Shown here: positions 52,786 to 61,859 of the stretch, in pieces | Layout: each line of letters opens with the position of its first letter | Numbering within the stretch: the first letter of the stretch is position 1 | Assembly (NCBI RefSeq): GCF_012396125.1 | Contig: NZ_JAAXOX010000012.1 | Coordinates: 1-64,000, forward strand | Reading direction: 5' to 3' | Source: Cellulomonas denverensis | Lineage (GTDB): Bacteria; Actinomycetota; Actinomycetes; Actinomycetales; Cellulomonadaceae | DNA length: 64,000 nucleotides | The notes under the pieces: model-generated | What the model saw: the letters and a program-made list of their open reading frames with translations, nothing else | Databases searched by the model: none | Told to the model about the DNA's origin: nothing | Made by a program: the position numbers and the translations under genes

Positions 52786-53595
52786 ATGCGATCCGATCAC
52801 GGCGGCCGACACGAACTCGGCCAGAACTTCCTGCACCACCCGCCCACCGTCCGGCGCGTCGTCGACCTGGTCGCCGACGCCTGCGGCCCGATCCTGGAAC
52901 TGGGCGCGGGGGATGGCGCCCTCACCGTCCCGCTGAGCCGGCTCGGCCGCCCGCTGACCGCGATCGAGCTCGACGAGCACCGCGCCCGGCGCCTGGCCGC
53001 ACGGCTGCCCGCCGTTCGGGTCCGGCGTGCCGACGCTCTCACCGTGCCGCTCGACGCGCCGGTGGTGGTCGGCAACGTGCCGTTCCACCTCACCACGCCG
53101 ATCCTGCGCCGGCTGCTCGATGACGACTCCTGGCAGCACGCCGTCCTGCTCACCCAGTGGGAGGTGGCCCGCAAACGCGCCGGGGTGGGCGGGCGCACCC
53201 TGCTCACCGCCCAGTCCGACCCCTGGGTGGCCGCGTCCCTGCACGGCCGGGTGCCCGCGGAGGCGTTCCGGCCGCGACCCGGGGTGGACGGCGGGCTGCT
53301 CGTGCTGCGGCGGCGCGAGCGGCCCCTGGTGCCGGTGTCCGAGCGGCGGCGGTACCGGGAGTTCGTCCGGCAGGTGTTCCAGGGCCGCGGCCGGGGGATC
53401 GGGCAGATCCTGGGCGGACGCGCCGGGGGCGAGCTCCGGCGGCTCGGGGTGCCGTCGTCGGCGCTGCCGCGGGAGTTGACGCCGGAGCAGTGGGCGGGGC
53501 TCTGGGCAGCGGTGGGACGACGAGCGGCTCCCGTCGGGGCGGCCCGCGGCCGGCCAGGGGAGCGGGGGCGACCGCGGGGCGGGTGGCGGGCCTAG
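52786..53595 (+). CDS. erm: 23S rRNA (adenine-N6) methyltransferase, Erm family
   Basis: 269 residues. HELGQNFLHHPPTVRRVVDL is the Erm opening; SAM motif ILELGAGDGALTV (about 36-48), AIELD (about 59-63) and the catalytic VVGNVPFHLTTPILRRLL (Asn-Val-Pro-Phe 97-100). LTQWEVARKRAGVGG and FRPRPGVDGGLLVLRRR match actinomycete Erm proteins such as ErmE, as does the Gly/Arg-rich C-terminal tail. Erm enzymes methylate A2058 and give macrolide-lincosamide-streptogramin resistance. KsgA (16S) is the related alternative, but the tail and these motifs favour Erm. GGAG at 52775-52778 can pair with CTCC at 52758-52761, so translation may be repressed until the leader ribosome stalls. Confidence 0.88.
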   Translation: MRSDHGGRHELGQNFLHHPPTVRRVVDLVADACGPILELGAGDGALTVPLSRLGRPLTAIELDEHRARRLAARLPAVRVRRADALTVPLDAPVVVGNVPFHLTTPILRRLLDDDSWQHAVLLTQWEVARKRAGVGGRTLLTAQSDPWVAASLHGRVPAEAFRPRPGVDGGLLVLRRRERPLVPVSERRRYREFVRQVFQGRGRGIGQILGGRAGGELRRLGVPSSALPRELTPEQWAGLWAAVGRRAAPVGAARGRPGERGRPRGGWRA

Positions 53596-53605
53596 GATCG
53601 ATCCC

Positions 53606-54682
53606 GTGCGAGGCGAGTACAAGGTTCCCGGCGGCAAGCTCGTGGCGGCAGAGGTCGAGGTCACCGATGGCCGGCTGTCCACGGTCCACATCAGCGGCGA
53701 CTTCTTCCTGGAGCCGGACACCGCGCTGGAGGTGATCGACGCGGCGCTCACCGGACGTCCGGCCGATGCCCGGGTGGCGGAGCTGACCGAGGCGATCGAC
53801 ACCGCGCTGGCCCGGGCCGAGTCGGACGGCAGCCTGCCGGAGCCGGTGACCATGGTCGGCTTCACCGCCGAGGCGGTGGCGATCGCGGTGCGCCGGGCGC
53901 TGGGGCACGCGACGGGGTGGCAGGACCACACCTTCGAGGTGATCCACCCGGGTCCGCTGCCGCCGGCGACGCTGGGCGCGCTGGACCAAGTGCTGACCGA
54001 GGAACTGGCCGCCGGTCGTCGTGGTCCGACCCTGCGGTTCTGGGAGTGGAACGAGCGCGCGGTGTTCATCGGGTCGTTCCAGTCGCTGCGCAACGAGGTC
54101 GACCCGGAGGGGGTGGCCAAGCACGACGTGACGGTGGTGCGCCGGATCTCCGGTGGCGGGGCGATGTTCATGGAGGCCGGCAACTGCATCACGTTCTCGC
54201 TGGTGGTGCCCGCATCGCTGGTGGACGGACTGTCCTTCGAGCAGAGCTACCGGTTCCTGGACGACTGGGTGATCGGCGCACTGGCCGAGGTGGGCGTGAC
54301 GGCCACCTTCGCGGGGCTGAACGACATCGCCTCCCCGGCGGGCAAGATCGCCGGGTCGGCGCAGAAGCGGCTGGCCGGCGGTGCGGTGCTGCACCACATG
54401 ACGATGGCCTACGACATCGACTCGGCGAAGATGCTGGAGGTGCTGCGGATCGGGCGGGAAAAGCTGTCCGACAAGGGCACCACCAGCGCGAACAAGCGGG
54501 TGGACCCGGTGCGCTCGCAGACCGGCATGGCGCGCGAGGACGTGATCGCCGCCTTCGACGCCTACTTCCGCAGCCGGTACCGCGCGGTGGACTCCGAGCT
54601 CCGGCCGGAGGAGATCGCCCGGGCCGAGCAGCTGGTGGCGGAGAAGTTCGGCAACCCGGAGTGGACCGCCCGGGTGCCCTGA
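53606..54682 (+). CDS. lplA: Lipoate-protein ligase A with N-terminal accessory domain
   Basis: 358 residues. Residues 1 to about 95 (GEYKVPGGKLVAAEVEV, HISGDFFLEPD) resemble the small accessory domain that is C-terminal or separate in other LplA systems. The catalytic domain follows, with FWEWNERAVFIGSFQSLRNE, the RRISGGGAMFMEAGN lipoate/ATP loop and the lysine in AGKIAGSAQKR. Attaches lipoate to the E2 and H proteins. GTG 53606 is 7 bases after TAGGAT (53593-53598), so leaderless, beginning 10 bases after the erm stop. Function of the fused order is inferred. Confidence 0.88.
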   Translation: MRGEYKVPGGKLVAAEVEVTDGRLSTVHISGDFFLEPDTALEVIDAALTGRPADARVAELTEAIDTALARAESDGSLPEPVTMVGFTAEAVAIAVRRALGHATGWQDHTFEVIHPGPLPPATLGALDQVLTEELAAGRRGPTLRFWEWNERAVFIGSFQSLRNEVDPEGVAKHDVTVVRRISGGGAMFMEAGNCITFSLVVPASLVDGLSFEQSYRFLDDWVIGALAEVGVTATFAGLNDIASPAGKIAGSAQKRLAGGAVLHHMTMAYDIDSAKMLEVLRIGREKLSDKGTTSANKRVDPVRSQTGMAREDVIAAFDAYFRSRYRAVDSELRPEEIARAEQLVAEKFGNPEWTARVP

Positions 54683-54731
54683 CCCACCGGCCCCGGCTGA
54701 CCCACCGGCCCCGACAGGCAGGACGGTGCCG

Positions 54732-55073
54732 TCAGCTCAGCACGACCACCAGCGCGGCGACGCCCAGCAGCAACGCCCCGCCCGCACACAGGGCCGGCGT
54801 CCGCCCGCCCGGGCCCGGCACCCGGTCCGGTTCCCGGTCGATCACCGCCGCCCAGCGCCGGGCGCGCAGGTCACCGGCGCGCGCCAGGGCCAGGGCGGCC
54901 AGGACACCGGCGGTCGCGAGCAGCCAGATCGCCGGGCCGGTCAGCGGTTCGAGCACCTTGCCCGCCGCGAGTGCACCGGTCGCCAGGCCGAGCGAGGTGC
55001 GGCGCCAGGCCAGGGCGGTGCGCTCGGGCTGCACCCCGGGCGGGGCGGCGTCACCGGCGGCCGGCCCGGTCAT
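54732..55073 (-). CDS. DUF202 membrane protein
   Basis: 113 residues. QPERTALAWRRTSLGLATGA is the DUF202 signature, with three hydrophobic stretches: LATGALAAGKVL, IWLLATAGVLAALALARA and ALCAGGALLLGVAALVVVLS. Function unknown. ATG 55073 overlaps the stop of the upstream DUF202 gene (ATGA). Last of the ybaK-yggS-DUF202-DUF202 cluster. Confidence 0.83.
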   Translation of the reverse strand: MTGPAAGDAAPPGVQPERTALAWRRTSLGLATGALAAGKVLEPLTGPAIWLLATAGVLAALALARAGDLRARRWAAVIDREPDRVPGPGGRTPALCAGGALLLGVAALVVVLS

Positions 55074-55435
55074 CGCAGCAGCAGTCCGATCAGGACCAGC
55101 ACCCCGGCCAGTGCCACCCCGGCGGCGAGCGGGCTGCTGAGCACCGGGGCGGGCAGCGGCCGGCGTTCCCGCATCGCCCGCTCGGCGCGCGCCCAGCCGA
55201 CCCAGGCCTGGACCGGCGCGACGATGCCGAGCGCGATCAGCAGCAGCGAGGCCGCCAGCCGCCACTGCGGCTGCACCGGCAGGTCCAGGGCCTCCAGAGC
55301 GACGCCACCGGCGAGCAGCGCCAGCGAGGTCCGGATCCAGGCCAGGAAGGTCCGCTCGTTGGCCAGGGAGAACCGGGCGTCGGGTTCCTGGCCCCGGTCG
55401 AACACCGAGCGGGGGAACCGGCGGTCGCCGCTCAT
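55070..55435 (-). CDS. YidH-type DUF202 membrane protein
   Basis: 121 residues. DARFSLANERTFLAWIRTSL is the YidH/DUF202 signature. Three membrane helices: LALLAGGVALEAL, LAASLLLIALGIVAPVQAWV and LAAGVALAGVLVLIGLLLR. Overlaps yggS (ATGA) upstream and the second DUF202 gene downstream. The two DUF202 proteins probably form a heteromer; role unknown. Confidence 0.85.
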   Translation of the reverse strand: MSGDRRFPRSVFDRGQEPDARFSLANERTFLAWIRTSLALLAGGVALEALDLPVQPQWRLAASLLLIALGIVAPVQAWVGWARAERAMRERRPLPAPVLSSPLAAGVALAGVLVLIGLLLR

Positions 55436-56133
55436 CCCCGGGCCCCGAACACCGCGGTGCCGACCCGGACGATGGTCGCCCCCTCCTGCACGGCCGCCTC
55501 CAGGTCCCGGCTCATCCCCATCGACAGCTCGGTGGTGCCGATCCGTGCGCCCAGGTCGCGCAGCCGGGCGAAGCCCGCCCGGACCAGGTCCTGGTCGGGG
55601 GAGTTCGCGCCGATGGTCATCAGGCCACGCAGCCGCAGCCGGTCCAGGGCGCGCACCCGGTCGGCGAGCGCCTCGGCGTCGGCCGGGGACACTCCGCTCT
55701 TGGTCGGTTCGCCGGAGACGTTCACCTGCACCATGACGTCCAGGGTGCGGCCCTCGGCGGCACAGCGCCGGTCGAGGCGTTCGGCCAGGGCGGTGGAGTC
55801 GACGCTCTGCACGCAGCTCGCCCAGCGCAGGGCGGCGTTGACCTTGTTGGACTGCAGCGGGCCGATCAGGTGCAGTTCGGGGGCCAGATCGATCAGTTCC
55901 GGTGCCTTGGCGACCAGCTCCTGGACCCGGTTCTCCCCGATCAGGATCCGGTGGGCGGCGCCGGCGGTGGTGGCCGAGGCGGCGGCATCGGCGAGCAGGG
56001 CGGCGCGGATCGCGGCGGCATCCTGGGTCTTGGTGGCCAGCAGCAGGCGCACCGAGCCGGGGGAGCGCCCGGCGGCGGACTCGGCGGCGGCGATCCGGGC
56101 GCGCACCCGGGCCAGGCGTTGGTCCAGGCTCAT
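55432..56133 (-). CDS. PLP homeostasis protein, YggS family
   Basis: 233 residues, alanine-racemase-like barrel without the C-terminal domain. PLP lysine Lys35 in LLLATKTQ, then LIGENRVQELVAK, HLIGPLQSNKVNAAL, VQVNVSGEPTKSG, LRGLMTIG and LSMGMSRDLEAAVQEGATIV. Buffers cytosolic PLP and keeps amino acid pools balanced. Three bases after ybaK, overlapping the DUF202 gene; placement away from ftsZ/sepF is unusual for actinobacteria, so it may be a second copy. Confidence 0.93.
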   Translation of the reverse strand: MSLDQRLARVRARIAAAESAAGRSPGSVRLLLATKTQDAAAIRAALLADAAASATTAGAAHRILIGENRVQELVAKAPELIDLAPELHLIGPLQSNKVNAALRWASCVQSVDSTALAERLDRRCAAEGRTLDVMVQVNVSGEPTKSGVSPADAEALADRVRALDRLRLRGLMTIGANSPDQDLVRAGFARLRDLGARIGTTELSMGMSRDLEAAVQEGATIVRVGTAVFGARG

Positions 56134-56136
56134 CGG

Positions 56137-56634
56137 TCAGTCCCGGGCGATCGGTGCGACGACGGCCCCGGTCAGCCGCACCAGGTCGTCCGGGGCCAGC
56201 TCCACATCCAGGCCGCGCCGCCCGCCGGAGACGAACACGGTGTCGAACAGCCAGATCGTCTCGTCCAGCACGGTCGGGTGGGCGGTCTTCTGGCCGAGCG
56301 GGGAGATGCCGCCGACCACGTACCCGGTGGCGCGTTCGGCCGCCGCGGGGTCGGCCATCGCCGCCTTCTTGCCTCCGGCCGCCTGGGCGAGCGCCTTGAG
56401 ATCGAGCTTGGCGGTGACCGGCACCACCGCGACCGTGAGGGTGCCGTCGACGGAGGTCATCAGCGTCTTGAACACCCGCTCCGGCTCCACCCCCAGCACC
56501 GCCGCCGCCTCCAGGCCGTAGCCGAGCGTGGAGGACGGGTCGTGCTCGTAGGGGTGCACGGTGTGCGCGACCCCGGCGGCGGCCAGCGCGACCAGGGCCG
56601 GGGTGCCGGTGGGGTGCTGCTTGGCGCGGCTCAC
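56137..56634 (-). CDS. ybaK: Cys-tRNA(Pro)/Cys-tRNA(Cys) deacylase, YbaK type
   Basis: 165 residues. AAAVLGVEPERVFKTLMTSV and VAVVPVTAKLDLKALAQAAG with KKAAMADPAAAERATGYVVGG and ISPLGQK are the YbaK/EbsC signature (catalytic Lys in KTLM). Hydrolyses mischarged Cys-tRNA(Pro). GTG 56634 with GAGGG upstream; a longer frame extending to 57261 runs through the opposite frame of the VIT gene and is not family-like. First gene of the cluster. Confidence 0.9.
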   Translation of the reverse strand: MSRAKQHPTGTPALVALAAAGVAHTVHPYEHDPSSTLGYGLEAAAVLGVEPERVFKTLMTSVDGTLTVAVVPVTAKLDLKALAQAAGGKKAAMADPAAAERATGYVVGGISPLGQKTAHPTVLDETIWLFDTVFVSGGRRGLDVELAPDDLVRLTGAVVAPIARD

Positions 56635-56657
56635 GCCCTCAGGGTAGCCAGCCGAGG

Positions 56658-57236
56658 TCAGACCGCGAGCCCCACCAGGTTGCCGATCCCGAAGGTCACC
56701 GCCATCGCCAGCGAACCGCCCACCACGTTGCGCAGCACCGCCCGCGGGACCGGGGAACCGCCGAGCTTCGCCGACACCGCGCCGGTGAGCACCAGTGCCA
56801 GCGCAACGGCGCCGAACGTCGCCGGGACCCGCAGCCCGCCGAGCGGGGCCAGCACCATCAGCATCGGGATCGCACCACCGGCGATGAAGGCCAGCAGCGA
56901 GGCGAAGGCGGCGTGCCAGGGGTTGGTCAGTCCGGCATCCTCGGCCATGACGCCGTGCGCCTGCATGGTCAGTTCCGCGTCGCGCTGGCTGCTGACCGAG
57001 ACGTACTCGCCGGCCGCCATCGACAGTGCCCCGGCGACCAGGGCGGCCACTCCGGCCACGACGAGGCTGCGGGCATCGGAGGCGGCGCCGGCCACCCCGA
57101 CCACGGTGGCGGCCACCGAGACGATGCCGTCGTTCGCGCCGAGCACCCCCGCGCGCAGCCAGTTCAGCCGCTCGGCGGTCGGCAGCGTGGGCGTGGGTTC
57201 CCGGCGTCCGATCAGGTGCTCCGACAGTGTGCTCAT
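56658..57236 (-). CDS. VIT1/CCC1-family iron/manganese transporter
   Basis: 192 residues. NWLRAGVLGANDGIVSVAAT is the family signature, SMAAGEYVSVSSQRDAEL the metal-binding cytoplasmic segment. Five membrane helices in all, with SLLAFIAGGAIPMLMVLAP and the closing GGSLAMAVTFGIGNLVGLAV. Exports or sequesters Fe(II)/Mn(II). The upstream region has two iron-box-like sequences, fitting control by a DtxR/IdeR repressor. Confidence 0.9.
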   Translation of the reverse strand: MSTLSEHLIGRREPTPTLPTAERLNWLRAGVLGANDGIVSVAATVVGVAGAASDARSLVVAGVAALVAGALSMAAGEYVSVSSQRDAELTMQAHGVMAEDAGLTNPWHAAFASLLAFIAGGAIPMLMVLAPLGGLRVPATFGAVALALVLTGAVSAKLGGSPVPRAVLRNVVGGSLAMAVTFGIGNLVGLAV

Positions 57237-57272
57237 ACCGCCACGGTAGGCCGGGAATCACCGGCTGTCATC

Positions 57273-57321
57273 GAAGGAAAACCTCACCTGACCTGCGCAA
57301 ACGTAGGTCAGCCTTCCCTCA
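57273..57321 (-). promoter_or_regulatory. Candidate DtxR/IdeR iron boxes
   Basis: Compared with the 19-bp box TTAGGTTAGGCTAACCTAA, 57303-57321 (GTAGGTCAGCCTTCCCTCA) matches 13 positions and 57273-57291 matches about 11. A further imperfect dyad, GGCAGGCCAGCCTTGCC, follows at 57322-57338. They lie 37-85 bases upstream of the VIT start. Tentative. Confidence 0.4.
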
Positions 57322-57350
57322 GGCAGGCCAGCCTTGCCACACCGATCGGC

Positions 57351-59906
57351 TCAGAGCGGGCCGACCGCGAGCACCCGCAGCCGCACCTCCCCGGCGGCGT
57401 CCGAGGCCGGCAGATCGACCAGCGCGTCGATCCGCCAGTCGTGGTCGCCCTCCGGGTCGTCCAGGATCTGGCGCACCGTCCACAGGTCGCCCCGGCCGCC
57501 GTGCTCCTCCGGGCGCTCGTCCACCTGGAACAGCAGTGGGCCGCGGGCGGCGGGGGCGGTCAGGATCTCGTCGTGGTCGTCGTAGAACGGGTCCAGCGCG
57601 TCGCCCCAGCGGTCGGCGTCCCAGGGCACGTCGTCCGCATCCAGGTCGCCCAGAGCGCCCAGTGCCCGGTAGTCCTCCCGGGAGGCCAGGTCGACCCGGC
57701 GGAACAGCGCGCCGCGGACCAGCGCCCGGAACGCCCGGCGGTTGGTGGTGATCGGCGGGGGAGTGTCGTCCTCCGGCCGGGACTCGGTGACGGTGGCGTC
57801 GTCCAGGTCCTCCGGGTGCGCCAGCCGCTCCCACTCGTCCAGCAGCGAGGAGTCGGTGCCGCGGACCACCTCGCCCAGCCACTCGATCAGGTCGCGCAGG
57901 TCCTCGGTGCGGGCCTCCTCCGGCACGATCTGGCGCAGCGCCCGGAAGGCGTCGGCCAGGTAGCGCAGCAGCACGCCCTCGGTGCGGTCCAGCTGGTAGA
58001 GCGAGACGTACTCGGTGAAGGTCGCCGCCCGCTCGTGCATGTCCCGGACCACCGACTTGGGCGACAGTTCGTGGTCGGCCACCCAGGGGTTGGACTTCCG
58101 GTAGGTGACGAAGGCGGCGGTCAGCAGCTCGGCCAGCGGCTGCGGGTAGTTGATCTCCTCCAGCAGCGCCATCCGCTCGTCGTAGTCCAGGCCGTCCGCC
58201 TTCATCTGGGCGACCGCCTCGCCCTTGGCCTTGTTCAGCTGGGCGGACAGCACCTGGCGGGGCTCGTCCAGGGTCGCCTCGATCACGCTGACCACGTCGT
58301 GCGCGTAGCCCGGGTCCTCCGGGTCGAGCAGGTCCAGGGCGGCGTAGGCGAAGGGCGACAGCGGCTGGTTCAGGGCGAAGGTCGGCGGGATGTCCAGGGT
58401 CAGCCGCACCGTGCGCCGGCCGTCCGGCAGCGTCACCCGCTCGATCACCCCGGCGGTGCGCAGCGAGCGGTAGATCGCGATCGCCTGCCGGACCAGCCGG
58501 CCGCGGGCACCCTCCGGCTCGTGGTTGTCCAGCAGCAGGTGGCGCATCGCGGCCACCGGGTCGCCGTCGGGCCGGGCCAGCACGTTCAGCACCATGGCGT
58601 GCGAGACGGTGAACGAGGAGGTCAGCGGCTCGGGGTCGGCGTCGCGCAGCCGCTCGAAGGTCTTGTCGGTCCAGTTCACCGATCCGGGCGGCGCCTGCTT
58701 GCGGACGATCTTCTTCAGCTTCTTCGGGTCGTCACCGGCCTTGGCCAGCGCGCGCCGGTTCTCGATCACGTGCTCGGGCGCCAGCACCAGCACCTCGCCG
58801 ACGGTGTCGAAGCCCGCCCGCCCGGCCCGCCCGGCGATCTGGTGGAACTCCCGGGCGGTCAGGTGGCGCATCTTCACCCCGTCGTACTTGACCAGGCTGG
58901 TCAGCAGCACGGTGCGGATCGGCACGTTGATCCCGACGCCCAGGGTGTCGGTGCCGCAGACCACCCGCAGCAGGCCCTTCTGGGTCAGCCGCTCCACCAC
59001 CCGGCGGTACTTGGGCAGCATCCCGGCGTGGTGCACCCCGACCCCGTGCCGCAGCAGCCGGGACAGCGTCTTGCCGAAGCCGCTGCCGAACCGGAAGTCG
59101 CCCAGCTCCTCGGCGATGGCGGCCTTCTGGTCCTTGGAGGTCAGCGTCATGGACAGCAGCGACTGTGCCCGCTCGACGGCTTCCTTCTGGGTGAAGTGCA
59201 CGAGGTACACCGGCGAGCGGTGGGTGGTGACCAGCTCCTCGACCAGCTCGTGCAACGGCTCGGCCACGTAGCTGAACGTCAGCGGCACCGGCCGCTCGGC
59301 CCCGGCGACCACCGCCACCCGGGTGCCGGTCCGCCGCTGGAGGTCCTCGACGAAGAACGACACGTCGCCGAGGGTGGCGCTCATCAGCAGGAACTGGGTG
59401 CGGGGCAGTTCCAGCAGTGGCACCTGCCAGGCCCAGCCGCGCTGCGGGTCGGCGTAGAAGTGGAACTCGTCCATCACGACCTGGCCGATGTCGGCCTCCG
59501 GGCCCTGGCGCAGCGCCTGGTTCGCCAGGATCTCGGCGGTGCAGCAGATGATCGGGGCGTCCGGGTTCACCGCGGAGTCGCCGGTCATCATCCCGACGTT
59601 GGCCGAGCCGAACGCCTCGACCAGGGCGAAGAACTTCTCCGACACCAGCGCCTTGAGCGGGGCGGTGTAGTACGTGCGGCGGCCCTGGGCCAGCGCGATG
59701 AAGTGCGCGGCGGTCGCCACCAGCGACTTGCCCGAGCCGGTGGGGGTGGCCAGGATCACGTGCTCGCCGGTGACCAGTTCCAGGATCGCCTCCTCCTGGT
59801 GCGGGTAGAGGCTCAGGCCCCGGTCCTCGGCCCACCCGGTGAAGGCCGCCACCAGGGCGTCGGCGTCGGTGGGGTCGGCGGGGATCCGGTCGGCGAGGGA
59901 GAGCAC
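57351..59906 (-). CDS. DEAD/DEAH helicase with DUF3516
   Basis: 851 residues. Superfamily 2: motif [10 protein letters not shown] (about 53-61), motif II DEFH, motif III SATL, motif [13 protein letters not shown]. Then a long C-terminal DUF3516 region (about 400-851) of unknown role, with [21 protein letters not shown] and [16 protein letters not shown]. Relatives resemble Ski2/Mtr4-type RNA helicases and are conserved in actinobacteria, probably in RNA turnover or ribosome work. GTG 59906 is 6 bases after CAGGAT (complement of 59913-59918). Divergent from rnhA with only 35 bases between starts. Confidence 0.92.
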   Translation of the reverse strand: MLSLADRIPADPTDADALVAAFTGWAEDRGLSLYPHQEEAILELVTGEHVILATPTGSGKSLVATAAHFIALAQGRRTYYTAPLKALVSEKFFALVEAFGSANVGMMTGDSAVNPDAPIICCTAEILANQALRQGPEADIGQVVMDEFHFYADPQRGWAWQVPLLELPRTQFLLMSATLGDVSFFVEDLQRRTGTRVAVVAGAERPVPLTFSYVAEPLHELVEELVTTHRSPVYLVHFTQKEAVERAQSLLSMTLTSKDQKAAIAEELGDFRFGSGFGKTLSRLLRHGVGVHHAGMLPKYRRVVERLTQKGLLRVVCGTDTLGVGINVPIRTVLLTSLVKYDGVKMRHLTAREFHQIAGRAGRAGFDTVGEVLVLAPEHVIENRRALAKAGDDPKKLKKIVRKQAPPGSVNWTDKTFERLRDADPEPLTSSFTVSHAMVLNVLARPDGDPVAAMRHLLLDNHEPEGARGRLVRQAIAIYRSLRTAGVIERVTLPDGRRTVRLTLDIPPTFALNQPLSPFAYAALDLLDPEDPGYAHDVVSVIEATLDEPRQVLSAQLNKAKGEAVAQMKADGLDYDERMALLEEINYPQPLAELLTAAFVTYRKSNPWVADHELSPKSVVRDMHERAATFTEYVSLYQLDRTEGVLLRYLADAFRALRQIVPEEARTEDLRDLIEWLGEVVRGTDSSLLDEWERLAHPEDLDDATVTESRPEDDTPPPITTNRRAFRALVRGALFRRVDLASREDYRALGALGDLDADDVPWDADRWGDALDPFYDDHDEILTAPAARGPLLFQVDERPEEHGGRGDLWTVRQILDDPEGDHDWRIDALVDLPASDAAGEVRLRVLAVGPL

Positions 59907-59941
59907 CGAGCGATCCTGTCATGCCGATTAGGGTGCAGCCC

Positions 59942-60397
59942 ATGAGTGAGGACACCCCCACGGTCGAGATGTGGACCGACGGCGCCTGCAAGGGCAACCC
60001 GGGCGTCGGCGGCTGGGGGGCACTGCTGCGCGCCGGCAGCCATGAGCGCGAGTTGTTCGGGGGCGAGGAGCTCACCACCAACAACCGGATGGAGCTGACC
60101 GCGGTGATCGAGGGACTGCGGGCGCTGAACCAGCCCTGCCGGGTCACCCTGCACGTCGACTCGCAGTACGTGATGCAGGGCGTGACCAAGTGGATCGCCG
60201 GCTGGAAGCGCAACAACTGGCGCACCGCGGACAAGAAGGCGGTCAAGAACCAGGACCTGTGGCAGGCCCTGGACGCCGAGGTCGCCCGGCACGCCATCAC
60301 CTGGAAGTGGGTGAAGGGGCATGCGGGCGACCCCGGCAACGAGCGGGCCGATCAGCTCGCGAACAAGGGTGTCGACCAGGTGCGGGCCGCGGGCTAG
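59942..60397 (+). CDS. rnhA: Ribonuclease HI
   Basis: 151 residues. The DEDD active site is visible: Asp13 in [11 protein letters not shown], Glu51 in NNRMELTAV, Asp73 in [10 protein letters not shown] and Asp about 137 in [12 protein letters not shown], with the conserved WVKGHAG. Degrades RNA in RNA-DNA hybrids. ATG 59942 lies 7 bases after TAGGGT (59929-59934), so leaderless. The last four bases overlap the convergent PTS EIIC gene. Confidence 0.95.
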   Translation: MSEDTPTVEMWTDGACKGNPGVGGWGALLRAGSHERELFGGEELTTNNRMELTAVIEGLRALNQPCRVTLHVDSQYVMQGVTKWIAGWKRNNWRTADKKAVKNQDLWQALDAEVARHAITWKWVKGHAGDPGNERADQLANKGVDQVRAAG

Positions 60398-61740
60398 CCC
60401 TTCGGTTCGACCACCGTGGCGCCACCCTCGCCGACGCCGGTGTCACCGGCCACCGCGGCAGCGGTCTCGATCCGCTGCTCGTCGGCGGCCTCGGTCGCCG
60501 GGTCGTCCTCCCGGCCGGGCGTCTTCATGTTGAACTTCACGATCGCCCACCGGAACAGGAAGTAGTACACCAGCGCGTAGCCGAGTCCGATCGCGATCAG
60601 CCACAGCGGTTGTTCGGCGATCCGGAAGTTCAGCACGTAGTCGATCGCGCCGGCGGAGAAGCCGAAGCCGTCCCGGATGCCGAGAGCGTTGACCAGGGCC
60701 AGCGAGGTGCCGGTCAGCACCGCGTGGATCGCGTACAGCGGGTAGGCCACGTACACGAAGCTGAACTCCAGCGGCTCGGTCACACCGGTGACGAAGGCGA
60801 CCAGCGCCGCCGAGCCCATCACACCGGCGATCACCTTGCGGTTCTTCGGCTTCGCGGTGTGGATGATCGCCAGCGCGGCGGCCGGCAGGGCGAACATCAT
60901 GATCGGGAAGAACCCGGTGGTGAACGCCCCGGCGGTCGGGTCGCCGGCCAGGAACCGCGGGATGTCGCCGTGGAAGACCTCACCGGCGGCGTTGGTGTAC
61001 TCGCCGAACTGGAACCACGGCAGCGAGTTCAGCAGGTGGTGCAGGCCGAAGGGCAGCAGCAGCCGGTTCAGCGTGCCGAAGATGAAGCCACCGAGCACGG
61101 TCGAGCCGGTGACCCAGTCGCCGGCGGCGGTGAACACGGTGTCGAAGGCCGGGTAGATCAGCGAGAACACCACGCCGATGATCAGCGAGGCACCGGCGGT
61201 GACGATCGGCACGAACCGCCGCCCGCCGAAGAACGCCAGATAGGTCGGCAGTTTGATCCGGGAGTACTTCTGGAACAGCAGCGCGGCGGTCAGGCCGATC
61301 ACGATGCCGCCGAGCACCCCGTAGTTGATCAGTTCCTGGGTCTCGCCCTCGGGAGCCTTGCCCAGGATGGACGGGGACAGGGCGTCGGTGACGCCCTTGA
61401 ACACCAGGTAGCCGACCAGGGCGGCCAGGCCGGTGGAGCCGTCGGCCTTGCGGGCGTAGCCGATGGCCACACCCAGCGCGAACAGGATCGGCAGGTTGCC
61501 GATCAGGGCATTTCCTGCGGCGGCGAAGACATCCGCCACCGGCTGCATCCAGGACCAGGTCCCGGCGAGCCCGTCGGCGCCGAGCATGTCCGGCTGGCCG
61601 AGCCGGAGCAGCAGCGCCGCGGCGGGCAGGGAGGCGATCGGCAGCATCAGCGAGCGGCCGATCCGCTGGAGTTGGGCGAAGCCGGGGAATCCGCGCTTCT
61701 GCTTCGCGGCGCCGCGGGCGTCCGCTGTGGTGGTGGTCAT
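60394..61740 (-). CDS. nagE: PTS N-acetylglucosamine/glucose-type transporter, EIIC
   Basis: 448 residues, glucose-superfamily EIIC with about ten membrane segments. [20 protein letters not shown] at the N-terminus, [20 protein letters not shown], the substrate region [37 protein letters not shown] and [20 protein letters not shown], all as in NagE2/PtsG. A polar Glu/Ala-rich tail follows; no EIIB is fused, and the EIIBs are encoded separately. ATG 61740 with CGAGGAG upstream. Divergent from the DasR-like regulator, two operators between. GlcNAc is the likely substrate. Confidence 0.9.
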   Translation of the reverse strand: MTTTTADARGAAKQKRGFPGFAQLQRIGRSLMLPIASLPAAALLLRLGQPDMLGADGLAGTWSWMQPVADVFAAAGNALIGNLPILFALGVAIGYARKADGSTGLAALVGYLVFKGVTDALSPSILGKAPEGETQELINYGVLGGIVIGLTAALLFQKYSRIKLPTYLAFFGGRRFVPIVTAGASLIIGVVFSLIYPAFDTVFTAAGDWVTGSTVLGGFIFGTLNRLLLPFGLHHLLNSLPWFQFGEYTNAAGEVFHGDIPRFLAGDPTAGAFTTGFFPIMMFALPAAALAIIHTAKPKNRKVIAGVMGSAALVAFVTGVTEPLEFSFVYVAYPLYAIHAVLTGTSLALVNALGIRDGFGFSAGAIDYVLNFRIAEQPLWLIAIGLGYALVYYFLFRWAIVKFNMKTPGREDDPATEAADEQRIETAAAVAGDTGVGEGGATVVEPKG

Positions 61741-61786
61741 GGCACTCCTCGTTGCGTGCGGGTCAGTCCGCTGTGTGACGTGGATA

Positions 61787-61802
61787 ACTTGTCTGGACCA
61801 GT
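61787..61802. promoter_or_regulatory. DasR-type operator 1
   Basis: ACTTGTCTGGACCAGT matches 14 of 16 positions of the dre consensus (A(C/G)TGGTCTAGACCA(G/C)T). 47 bases upstream of the EIIC start. Confidence 0.8.
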
Positions 61803-61810
61803 TGCGCCAG

Positions 61811-61826
61811 AGTGGTCTGGACCAGC
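61811..61826. promoter_or_regulatory. DasR-type operator 2
   Basis: AGTGGTCTGGACCAGC matches 14 of 16 positions of the dre consensus, centred 24 bases from operator 1 and 34 bases before the regulator ATG, so it likely gives autoregulation too. Confidence 0.8.
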
Positions 61827-61859
61827 AGGATGTGTCAAGACCGCCCGAAAGGACACGCG

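Noticed and set aside
56635..57261. N-terminal extension of ybaK over the VIT gene
   Set aside because: The extension is Arg/Gly-rich and antisense-like; the GTG at 56634 gives the usual YbaK length.
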